12,653 bases of DNA, taken from contig JAKAUG010000265.1 of the NCBI GenBank assembly GCA_021827805.1, positions 1-12,653 of the forward strand. Direction: 5' to 3'. This document shows positions 7,555 through 12,653 of this stretch, piece after piece. Within the stretch, counting starts at the first letter, position 1, and every line of letters begins with the position of its first letter. Below the pieces are notes generated by a model. The model was not told the DNA's origin. It did not search any database and saw nothing but the letters and a program-made list of their open reading frames with translations. The stretch comes from Bacillota bacterium (GTDB lineage Bacteria; Bacillota; Sulfobacillia; RBS10-35; JAJYVN01). Both the position numbers and the translations under genes were made by a program.

Positions 7555-8142
7555 ATGCGCGTCTTTGTAGCCGTGCCCCTGGACAGGGGCACGGATCCCT
7601 GTGCGGCCGTGCTGGAGCGGCTGCACACCTCCTCGTGGCGTCCGGTGCCCCCTGGTCTGCGGCATCTCACCCTGAGGTTTCTGGGCGAGATCTCCGGCGC
7701 CCAGGCGGACCTGGTGTGCGAGGGGATCCGCGCGCACTGCCGCGGCTGGCCGGCCATGCGGGCCGAACTGCGGGGGCTGGGCGCCTTTCCGCACTGGCGG
7801 GATCCCGCGGTGCTCTGGGCGGGTGTCGTCGGACCGGGGCGGGACGAACTCGCGCGGCTCGCCGCCTGTGTCCTGGAGGCGACGGTGTCCGTGGGCGAGC
7901 CCGAACGGCGCCGCTCCTTTGTGCCGCATCTGACCCTGGCGCGGAGGCGCTCGGCGGCGGCGCCCGCGCGCGCCGCCGCCGAGCTTGAGCGGCTGCCTGC
8001 CCCCTGGCGCACTGCGGTGTGGGGGGAGCTGCGCCTGGATACCGTGGTGGTCTATCGCTCAGAGCTCCTGGCGGGCGGTCCGCGATACACGCCCCTCCTG
8101 TCGCTGGGGCTTGCCGAGACCGCGGGTGAGTTTGTACCATAA
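7555..8142 (+). CDS. thpR: RNA 2',3'-cyclic phosphodiesterase (2H phosphoesterase; old name 2'-5' RNA ligase)
   Basis: This 195-residue protein has the two HxTx motifs of the 2H phosphoesterase fold, HLTLRFLG with H37/T39 and FVPHLTLAR with H125/T127. These form the active site that opens 2',3'-cyclic phosphates on RNA ends. The start MRVFVAVPL is the usual ThpR beginning and selects ATG 7555; an in-frame GTG at 7546 is a weaker option. The C-terminal part has VVVYRSELLAGGPRYTPLLSL, the usual last strands. ThpR often lies beside cinA and recA in Bacillota. Here it directly precedes recA and no cinA is present. Its physiological substrate in bacteria is unclear. Confidence 0.9.
   Translation: MRVFVAVPLDRGTDPCAAVLERLHTSSWRPVPPGLRHLTLRFLGEISGAQADLVCEGIRAHCRGWPAMRAELRGLGAFPHWRDPAVLWAGVVGPGRDELARLAACVLEATVSVGEPERRRSFVPHLTLARRRSAAAPARAAAELERLPAPWRTAVWGELRLDTVVVYRSELLAGGPRYTPLLSLGLAETAGEFVP
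8111..8140 (+). promoter_or_regulatory. Possible weak sigma-A promoter for recA
   Basis: TTGCCG (8111-8116) and TACCAT (8135-8140) are separated by 18 bases and each match 4 of 6 consensus positions. They lie inside the 3' end of thpR and would start transcription about 50 bases before recA. The match is weak and recA could equally be read through from upstream. No LexA-type operator (GAAC-N4-GTTC) is visible at 8100-8200. Confidence 0.3.
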
Positions 8143-8160
8143 ACTGGATGCTAGGACCGG

Positions 8161-8182
8161 CGGTGGCGGCCGAGCGCCACCG
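8161..8182 (+). other. Perfect stem-loop in the recA leader
   Basis: CGGTGGCG (8161-8168) and CGCCACCG (8175-8182) form a perfect 8-bp stem closed by a 6-base loop. The 3' arm touches the recA ribosome binding site (GGGAGAGGAAG region, 8182-8192). No T-run follows, so it is not an intrinsic terminator. It may affect mRNA stability or access to the recA start. Confidence 0.55.
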
Positions 8183-8199
8183 GGAGAGGAAGACGTTGG

Positions 8200-9228
8200 G
8201 TGTTGGAAAAGGAAAAGGCCCTGGAGATGGCCCTGAGCCACATCGAGCGCCAGTTCGGCAAGGGATCCATCATGAAGCTGGGTGAGGCACGGGCCCGCAT
8301 GGCGGTGGAGACCATCCCGTCCGGTTCGCTCGCCCTGGACATCGCCCTCGGGGTCGGCGGGCTGCCGCGTGGGCGGGTGGTCGAGATCTACGGACAGGAG
8401 TCCAGTAGATCGACCACGATGGCCCAGCACGCCATGGCCGCGGCCCAGCGCCTTGGCGGGGTCGCGGCCATGATCGACGTCGAGCACGCGCTGGATCCGG
8501 GGTATGCCCAACGACTGGGGCTGGATGTGGACAACCTCCTCATCTCGCAGCCGGACACCGGGGAGCAGGCTCTGGACATCGCCGAGGCCCTGGTGCGCTC
8601 GGGTGCCGTGGATGTCATCGTGGTGGACTCGGTGGCCGCGCTGGTGCCCCGCGCCGAGCTCGAGGGGGAGATGGGTGACTCCCACGTGGGCCTGCAGGCC
8701 CGGCTGATGTCCCAGGCCCTGCGCAAGCTGGCCGGAGCGGTGAGCAAGTCCCGCACCGTGCTGATCTTCACCAATCAGATCCGGGAGAAGGTCGGCGTGC
8801 TCTTCGGCTCCCCGGAGGTCACCTCCGGCGGGCGGGCCCTGAAGTACTACGCGTCTGTGCGGATCGACATGCGTCGCATCGAGACCCTCAAGCAGGGCCA
8901 GGAGGCCATCGGCATCCGCGTGCGGGCCAAGGTGGTCAAGAACAAGGTCGCCGCGCCGTTCCGGCAGGCGGAGTTCGACATCATCTATGGTCAGGGCATC
9001 TCGCGCGAGGGGGACCTCCTGGACATTGGTGCGGATCTGGGCCTGATCACGCGCTCCGGCACCTGGTACTCATACGGCGACGAGCGGATGGGGCAGGGTC
9101 GGGACAACGCGCGTGAATTCCTGCGCACCCACCCGGACCTGGCCGGGGCGATCGAGGGCCGCGTGCGCGAATCGTTGCAGGGCGGGCAGGTCAAGGCCAA
9201 GGTCGCATCCGGCGAGGAAGAGGAATAG
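8200..9228 (+). CDS. recA: RecA recombinase with altered Walker A motif
   Basis: RecA forms ATP-dependent filaments on single-stranded DNA, drives strand exchange and triggers LexA cleavage. The 342-residue product is full length and strongly conserved: start [20 protein letters not shown], catalytic E95 in IDVEHALDP (E. coli E96), Walker B D143 in [12 protein letters not shown], the L1/L2 DNA loops ([34 protein letters not shown]), the KNK trans-contact segment, [10 protein letters not shown], and an acidic C-terminal tail. The exception is the P-loop at residues 65-73 (bases 8392-8418). It reads GQESSRSTT where the family has GPESSGKTT, so Q66 replaces Pro, R70 replaces Gly and S71 replaces the ATP-binding Lys (E. 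coli K72). The surrounding reading frame is intact. GTG 8200 is the chosen start, 8-9 bases after a GAGAGGA run; TTG 8203 is possible. recX follows directly. Identity as the recA locus is sure; ATPase activity is doubtful. Confidence 0.95.
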   Translation: MLEKEKALEMALSHIERQFGKGSIMKLGEARARMAVETIPSGSLALDIALGVGGLPRGRVVEIYGQESSRSTTMAQHAMAAAQRLGGVAAMIDVEHALDPGYAQRLGLDVDNLLISQPDTGEQALDIAEALVRSGAVDVIVVDSVAALVPRAELEGEMGDSHVGLQARLMSQALRKLAGAVSKSRTVLIFTNQIREKVGVLFGSPEVTSGGRALKYYASVRIDMRRIETLKQGQEAIGIRVRAKVVKNKVAAPFRQAEFDIIYGQGISREGDLLDIGADLGLITRSGTWYSYGDERMGQGRDNAREFLRTHPDLAGAIEGRVRESLQGGQVKAKVASGEEEE

Positions 9229-9909
9229 GTGGCGGGGCGTCGGGCGGCTCTGCCAACCGAGCCCTTCGTCCTGGACCGGCTGGCGCCGAGCCCGGACGGC
9301 GCCTGTGTGGTGCTGTGGGTCCATGGGCGGCCGGCGGCGCGCGTGGATCCCGAGGTGCCGGCCGAGCTCGGCCTGGGCTCCGGGGCGCTGGTGGGGGGCG
9401 ATCTCCTACCCTCCCTCCAGGCGGCGGTCGCGCGGCGTGCGGCCTTCGACCAAGGAGCGCGGCTGCTGGGGCAGCGCGCGATCTCGGTGGCGCACCTGCG
9501 CCGACGCCTGGGCGCCGCGTGGGGCCCGGACGCGGCCGAGGCGGCGCTGACGCGCCTTGGCGCCTATCTGGACGACGAGACGCTGGCGCGGAACTGGGTC
9601 GCGGCACGGCTGCGGGTGCGGCCGGCGGGCCAGGCGGTTCTGCTGGGCGGCCTGGCCCGCATGGGCATCGGCCGGTCCCAGGCGCAGGCGGCCGTGCGCG
9701 AGGCGCTCGGCGGCGGCGCTGCGCGGCAGATGTGTTTGGATGCGGCGCGCCGACAGGCGGGGCGCCTTGCCGCGCTGCCTGCGGAGGTGCGGCGGCGGCG
9801 GCTCTGGGGGCATCTGCGGCGCCGCGGGTTTGGCCGGTGGGAAATCGAGGCAGCGCTCCAAGAACTGGAACACGAGGCGGATGACCCAACGGTAGGGGGC
9901 GAACGTTGA
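9229..9909 (+). CDS. recX: RecA regulator RecX
   Basis: RecX binds along RecA filaments and modulates their activity. The 226-residue product carries the three-helix RecX repeats. The best segment is AYLDDETLARNWVAARLRVRPAGQAVL (about residues 111-137, matching the family's LDDxxFAxxWVxxR..P.G), followed by LGGLARMGIGRSQAQAAVREAL, and a final repeat ending RGFGRWEIEAAL. GTG 9229 begins right after the recA stop with no spacer, and a purine-rich GAGGAAGAGGAA run just before it can serve as ribosome binding site, so it is almost certainly coupled to recA. The N-terminal ~75 residues are a variable beta-rich extension of the kind seen in Bacillota RecX. Confidence 0.9.
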   Translation: MAGRRAALPTEPFVLDRLAPSPDGACVVLWVHGRPAARVDPEVPAELGLGSGALVGGDLLPSLQAAVARRAAFDQGARLLGQRAISVAHLRRRLGAAWGPDAAEAALTRLGAYLDDETLARNWVAARLRVRPAGQAVLLGGLARMGIGRSQAQAAVREALGGGAARQMCLDAARRQAGRLAALPAEVRRRRLWGHLRRRGFGRWEIEAALQELEHEADDPTVGGER

Positions 9910-9935
9910 CACCCTTTTGACGCCCACGCTACACT
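9906..9935 (+). promoter_or_regulatory. Sigma-A promoter upstream of rny
   Basis: A perfect -35 TTGACA (9906-9911) is followed after 18 bases by TACACT (9930-9935), 4 of 6 matches to TATAAT. The -35 box overlaps the recX stop codon TGA (9907-9909). The local sequence is less GC-rich than the genes around it. A start near 9942 would leave a leader of about 220 bases before rny. Confidence 0.65.
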
Positions 9936-10032
9936 TATCCGGGCAGGGTGTGTCTTGCGGAGCCGTCGCCTCGTTTTTGGAACGTGCATGGCGTGAGCCC
10001 GGAAGGGCATGTGCGTGGAAAACGCTGGTGTC

Positions 10033-10085
10033 GGAGGCCGGGACCCTGTGGGGGTTCGGCTTCTTTATTTTCCGGCCCCTTTTTT
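10033..10085 (+). terminator. Terminator-like hairpin in the rny leader with two competing stems
   Basis: CCGGCCCC (10072-10079) is followed by six Ts (10080-10085), the layout of an intrinsic terminator. It can pair with GGGG..CGG (10051-10059) to make a short terminator stem, or with GGCCGGGA (10036-10043, using TTCCGGCC at 10070-10077) to make a larger stem. The two pairings exclude each other, the usual design of an attenuator. It lies about 80 bases before rny, so some read-through would be needed for rny expression from the 9906 promoter. Confidence 0.45.
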
Positions 10086-10104
10086 CGTGAGCTCCGTGAC
10101 GGTC

Positions 10105-10140
10105 GGGAAAAAACGTGAATGGCCGAGGCGACGTTTTTCC
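10105..10140 (+). repeat. AT-rich inverted repeat just upstream of rny
   Basis: GGGAAAAAACGT (10105-10116) and ACGTTTTTCC (10131-10140) are complementary except for one extra A, with a 14-base GC-rich loop. It ends 25 bases before the rny ATG. A/T-runs on both arms mean it could act as a terminator on the opposite strand, as a protein-binding palindrome, or as an RNA hairpin near the rny ribosome binding site. Confidence 0.5.
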
Positions 10141-10165
10141 GCTCCCGCCACGGGTGGGGGTGAAG

Positions 10166-11707
10166 ATGCTGGAGGTTTTTTGGGTTCTGGCCGTGCTTGC
10201 GGCGGCGGCGGTGGGTTTCGGCGGGGGCTACCTGATCCGACGGGCGGTGGGGGAGGCGGCGGTCGGAGGCGCGTCGGCCCAGGCGCGGCGCCTGGTGGAA
10301 GAGGCCGAACGGACCGCGGAGCAGAAGCAGCGCGAGATGCTGGTGGAGGGCCGCGAAGAGGTTCAGCGGCTCAGGACCGAGTTCGACCGTGAGATGCGCG
10401 AGTTGCGGAGCGAGCAGCAGCGGATCGAGAAGCGCGTGCTGCAGCGCGAGGAGGCTCTGGAGCGCAAGCAGGAGCTCCTGGAGCAGCGTGAGGACGGCCT
10501 GCGCGCGCGGGAGGCCGAACTGGAGCATCTGCGGCAGGGCGTGGAGGAGCTGCGGGCCCGGCAGACGGCGGAGCTTGAGCGTGTGGCGGGGTTGCAGCGC
10601 GAGGAGGCGCGGCAGATCCTGCTGCAGGGCGTGCGCGAGGAGAGCAGGCGCGAGGCCACGCAGATCATGCGCGAGATCGAGACCGAGGCGCGGGAGAACG
10701 GCGACAAGAAGGCCAAGGAGATCGTGGCCCTCGCCGTGCAGCGCTGCGCCGCCGATCACGCCGCGGAGAGCACGGTCTCCGTGGTTGAGCTACCCTCGGA
10801 CGACATGAAGGGACGCATCATCGGGCGCGAGGGGCGGAACATCCGCACCTTCGAGGCCCTGACCGGGGTGGACCTGATCATCGACGACACGCCGGAGGCG
10901 GTCGTCATCTCCGCCTTTGATCCCGTGCGACGGGAGAAGGCGAAGCTGACCCTGCAGAAGCTCATCTCCGACGGGCGCATTCATCCCGCCCGGATCGAGG
11001 AGATGTTCGCGAAGGCCGAGCAGGAGATCGAGGACCTGATGCGCGAGGAGGGGGAGCGGGCCGCGGAGGACACCGGGGTCCTCGGCCTGCACCCGGAGCT
11101 CATCCGCATCCTCGGGCGCCTGCGCTTCCGTACCTCGTACGGGCAGAATGTGCTGAAGCACTCCGTCGAGGTGGCGCACCTGGCGGGGCTGATGGCGGCC
11201 GAGCTGGGCGCCGATGTGCAGTTGGCGCGCCGCGCCGGCCTGGTGCATGACATTGGTAAGGCCACGGACCACAGTGTCGAGGGGACGCACATCACGATCG
11301 GCATGGACCTCTTGCACCGCTTCGGCGAGTCCGAGGACGTGGTTCACGCCATGAGCACCCACCACGGAGATTTCGAGGCGCACTCGCTGGAGGCCGTGCT
11401 CGTCACGGCCGCGGACAAGCTCAGCGCCAGTCGGCCGGGCGCACGCCGCGAGACGCTTGAGGCCTACATCGAGCGCCTGGAGAAGCTGGAGGAGATCGCG
11501 GGCTCCTTCGCCGGGGTGGAGAAGTCCTTCGCGATCAGTGCCGGGCGCGAACTGCGCATCGTGGTGAAGCCAGAGCAGGTGGACGATCTGGAGGCCTACC
11601 GCCTCGTGAAGTCGATCTGCAAGCGCATCGAGGATGAGATGCGCTATCCGGGGCAGATCAAGGTGACCGTGATCCGGGAAACCAGGGCCGTGGACTACGC
11701 GAAGTGA
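10166..11707 (+). CDS. rny: Ribonuclease Y
   Basis: RNase Y is the membrane-anchored endoribonuclease that starts mRNA decay in Bacillota. From ATG 10166 the product has 513 residues, close to the 520 of Bacillus. In order it has an N-terminal membrane helix (about residues 3-22, [18 protein letters not shown]), a long charged coiled coil (about 30-190), a KH domain (about 204-285; [20 protein letters not shown]) and an HD domain with H332, H361-D362 ([12 protein letters not shown]) and H399-H400. The C-terminus ends [19 protein letters not shown], as in the family. The frame is open upstream to 10115, but a hydrophobic helix directly after ATG 10166 and a GGGGGTG run before it support the later start. 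It overlaps ymdB reading space and is probably co-transcribed with it. Confidence 0.95.
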   Translation: MLEVFWVLAVLAAAAVGFGGGYLIRRAVGEAAVGGASAQARRLVEEAERTAEQKQREMLVEGREEVQRLRTEFDREMRELRSEQQRIEKRVLQREEALERKQELLEQREDGLRAREAELEHLRQGVEELRARQTAELERVAGLQREEARQILLQGVREESRREATQIMREIETEARENGDKKAKEIVALAVQRCAADHAAESTVSVVELPSDDMKGRIIGREGRNIRTFEALTGVDLIIDDTPEAVVISAFDPVRREKAKLTLQKLISDGRIHPARIEEMFAKAEQEIEDLMREEGERAAEDTGVLGLHPELIRILGRLRFRTSYGQNVLKHSVEVAHLAGLMAAELGADVQLARRAGLVHDIGKATDHSVEGTHITIGMDLLHRFGESEDVVHAMSTHHGDFEAHSLEAVLVTAADKLSASRPGARRETLEAYIERLEKLEEIAGSFAGVEKSFAISAGRELRIVVKPEQVDDLEAYRLVKSICKRIEDEMRYPGQIKVTVIRETRAVDYAK

Positions 11708-11712
11708 GCGTC

Positions 11713-11720
11713 GAGGTGAT
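11713..11720 (+). promoter_or_regulatory. Strong ribosome binding site deciding the ymdB start
   Basis: GAGGTGAT, a near-complete anti-Shine-Dalgarno match, lies 7 bases before GTG 11728. Earlier in-frame starts (GTG 11704, GTG 11716, ATG 11719) lack a usable ribosome binding site or overlap this one. Confidence 0.7.
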
Positions 11721-11727
11721 GCCGGCC

Positions 11728-12546
11728 GTGCGCATCCTGTTCGTCGGGGACGTGGTCGGCAAACCTGGACGGCGCATCCTGGCGGAGCGGTTGCCGGGCT
11801 TGCGCCGTGCCCACCGGCCCGATGTTGTGGTGGTCAATGGGGAGAACGCCGCGGGCGGGGCGGGGCTGACGCCTCCCACCGCCCGCGAACTGTTTGGGCT
11901 CGGGGTCGATGTCCTGACCCTCGGCAACCATGCCTGGGACAAGCGCGAACTGGCCACGAGCATCGACGAGTTCCCCCACCTGGTGCGACCCCTGAACTTC
12001 CCGCCGGGTACCCCCGGGCAGGGGTGGCTTGCGCTGCCGTTGCACGGCGGCGGCTTCCTGGGCGTGGTGAACGCGATGGGGCGGGTCTTCTCCGGGGTGC
12101 ACCTGGACTGTCCGTTCCGGGGCGTGCAGGAGGCCCTGGAGGAACTGGGACGGCGGACCCGCCTGATCCTCGTCGACTTCCACGGCGAGGCCACCTCGGA
12201 AAAGACGGCCATGGGATGGTTTCTGGACGGCCGAGTGACCGCCGTGCTCGGCACGCACACGCACGTGCAGACGGCCGATGCCCAGGTCCTGCCGCAGGGC
12301 ACCGCCTACATGACGGATGTGGGCATGACCGGTCCCTGGGTCTCCTGTCTGGGGGTGGACCCCCACGTGATCGTGGAGCGCTTTCTGACCCAGATGCCCC
12401 ACCGCTTCGACGTTGCGGAGGGGCCCTGCCAGCTGAATGCGGCGCTGATCGAGGCGGATCCCGCCAGCGGACGGGCGCTCGCGATCACGCCGATCTGTCT
12501 GCGCGAGCCCCTGGCCGGGGCCGACGAAGGGACGGGGAGGCCATGA
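11728..12546 (+). CDS. ymdB: YmdB-family metallophosphoesterase
   Basis: YmdB is a two-metal phosphoesterase (2',3'-cyclic nucleotides in vitro) that in Bacillus affects biofilm and motility decisions and lies next to rny. With GTG 11728 the product has 272 residues and the metal ligands fall at family positions: D8 (FVGDVVGKPGR), E39 (VVNGENAAGG) and N67-H68 (TLGNHAWDKRE). Further ligands are H152 (DFHGEATSEKTAMG) and H177/H179 (GTHTHVQTAD). The DVGMTGPW segment is also typical. No signal peptide is seen, so it is cytoplasmic. It starts 21 bases after the rny stop, or overlaps it if GTG 11704 is used, and its stop overlaps the dipeptidase start (ATGA). Cyclic-phosphate chemistry here and in ThpR upstream may be linked to RNA turnover, but that is inference. 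Confidence 0.93.
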   Translation: MRILFVGDVVGKPGRRILAERLPGLRRAHRPDVVVVNGENAAGGAGLTPPTARELFGLGVDVLTLGNHAWDKRELATSIDEFPHLVRPLNFPPGTPGQGWLALPLHGGGFLGVVNAMGRVFSGVHLDCPFRGVQEALEELGRRTRLILVDFHGEATSEKTAMGWFLDGRVTAVLGTHTHVQTADAQVLPQGTAYMTDVGMTGPWVSCLGVDPHVIVERFLTQMPHRFDVAEGPCQLNAALIEADPASGRALAITPICLREPLAGADEGTGRP

Positions 12547-12653
12547 CCGGACGCGAGTTGCACCAGCGGGTCCCGGTGCTCGACGCCCACGTGGATACGG
12601 TGCTGGCGCTGGAGCAGGGCAGGGAGTTCGGCGCCCGCTCCGCCGAGGGGCAC
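12543..12653 (+). CDS. Membrane dipeptidase (peptidase M19), 5' part only
   Basis: The 37 residues in the window begin MTGRELHQRVPVLDAHVDTV, the start of the renal-dipeptidase family. The first zinc ligands of this amidohydrolase-fold enzyme are in D-x-H-x-D (here LDAHVD). EFGARSAEGH matches the following family segment that leads to the DLPRL strand, which lies beyond the window. ATG 12543 overlaps the ymdB stop as ATGA and follows GGGGAGG (12534-12540) closely, so it is probably translated with ymdB. A dipeptidase next to ymdB is a known arrangement in clostridial-type genomes. The rest is cut by the window end. Confidence 0.8.
   Translation, partial: MTGRELHQRVPVLDAHVDTVLALEQGREFGARSAEGH

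Larger units (their letters stand above)
9942..10165 (+). promoter_or_regulatory. Long structured 5' leader of rny, or a small RNA
   Basis: This 256-bp gap (9910-10165) is the only long gene-free stretch in the window. After the promoter it can fold a hairpin with outer stem ACGTGCATG (9982-9990) / CATGTGCGT (10008-10016; 9 pairs, two of them G-U) and an inner CCC-GGAA-GGG stem (9998-10007) closed by a GNRA tetraloop. A seven-base bulge lies on the 5' side. Next comes a terminator-like hairpin, then an AT-rich inverted repeat close to the rny start. I do not recognise a known riboswitch family. A ~145-base small RNA ending near 10086, or an attenuator controlling rny, are both possible. Confidence 0.45.

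Noticed and set aside
5931..8012. 693-codon open frame on the - strand
   Set aside because: It is antisense to hisIE, ytxC and thpR and shows the Arg/Pro/Ala/Ser-rich composition expected from antisense GC-rich DNA.
8396..8412. A double frameshift hiding a normal RecA P-loop
   Set aside because: Neither alternative frame over this stretch gives the G-K-T residues (one gives a stop), and the flanking protein sequence is continuous in the annotated frame.
9982..10016. GNRA (GGAA) tetraloop hairpin with CCCGGAAGGG, resembling the tip of bacterial SRP RNA
   Set aside because: The conserved bases of the SRP helix 8 loops (AGCAG on the 3' side and the matching 5' bases) are absent, and no long SRP stem surrounds it.
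10009..10392. 127-codon open frame in the rny leader and start of rny
   Set aside because: Its later part is an Arg/Gly-rich shadow of rny; no homology or good ribosome binding site is seen. A short leader peptide cannot be fully excluded.

Overview
The window is very GC-rich (about 70% by eye) and every recognisable gene is on the + strand. It looks like a chromosomal segment of a high-GC, spore-forming Bacillota lineage. The evidence is a YtxC-type sporulation protein, a thpR-recA-recX-rny-ymdB-dipeptidase gene order known from clostridial-type genomes, and the Firmicutes-type RNase Y. Lineages of the Symbiobacterium/Thermaerobacter/Limnochordia kind would fit, but nothing here fixes the genus.

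Region 1 (1-6550) is a tightly packed histidine biosynthesis operon: hisG (5' end missing), a single reading frame joining hisD to hisC, hisB, hisH, hisA, hisF and a bifunctional hisIE. Neighbouring genes mostly overlap by a few bases (TTGA, TGATG) or have short gaps, so they are probably co-transcribed. Together they cover the route from PRPP + ATP to histidine, except for the histidinol-phosphate phosphatase, HisZ and the first ~55-60 residues of HisG, which are not in the window. The first ~70 bases are much more AT-rich and do not continue the hisG homology.

Region 2 (6551-9909) holds a YtxC-family sporulation protein, a 2H-phosphoesterase of the ThpR (RNA 2',3'-cyclic phosphodiesterase) family, recA and recX. 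A long stem-loop separates the his operon from ytxC, and a perfect 8-bp stem-loop sits directly upstream of the recA ribosome binding site. The strongest oddity of the window is in recA. The protein is otherwise a well-conserved full-length RecA, but its Walker A P-loop reads GQESSRSTT where the family has GPESSGKTT, so the ATP-binding lysine and the glycine before it are both gone.

Region 3 (9910-12653) is a 256-bp gap with a good sigma-A promoter, a foldable leader, a terminator-like hairpin with six Ts and an AT-rich inverted repeat. It is followed by rny (RNase Y), ymdB (metallophosphoesterase) and the start of a membrane dipeptidase (peptidase M19) cut by the window end.

No tRNA, rRNA, CRISPR array, insertion sequence or phage gene is visible. 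The items most worth following are the RecA P-loop replacement, the HisD-HisC fusion, the rny leader and the broken hisG end.
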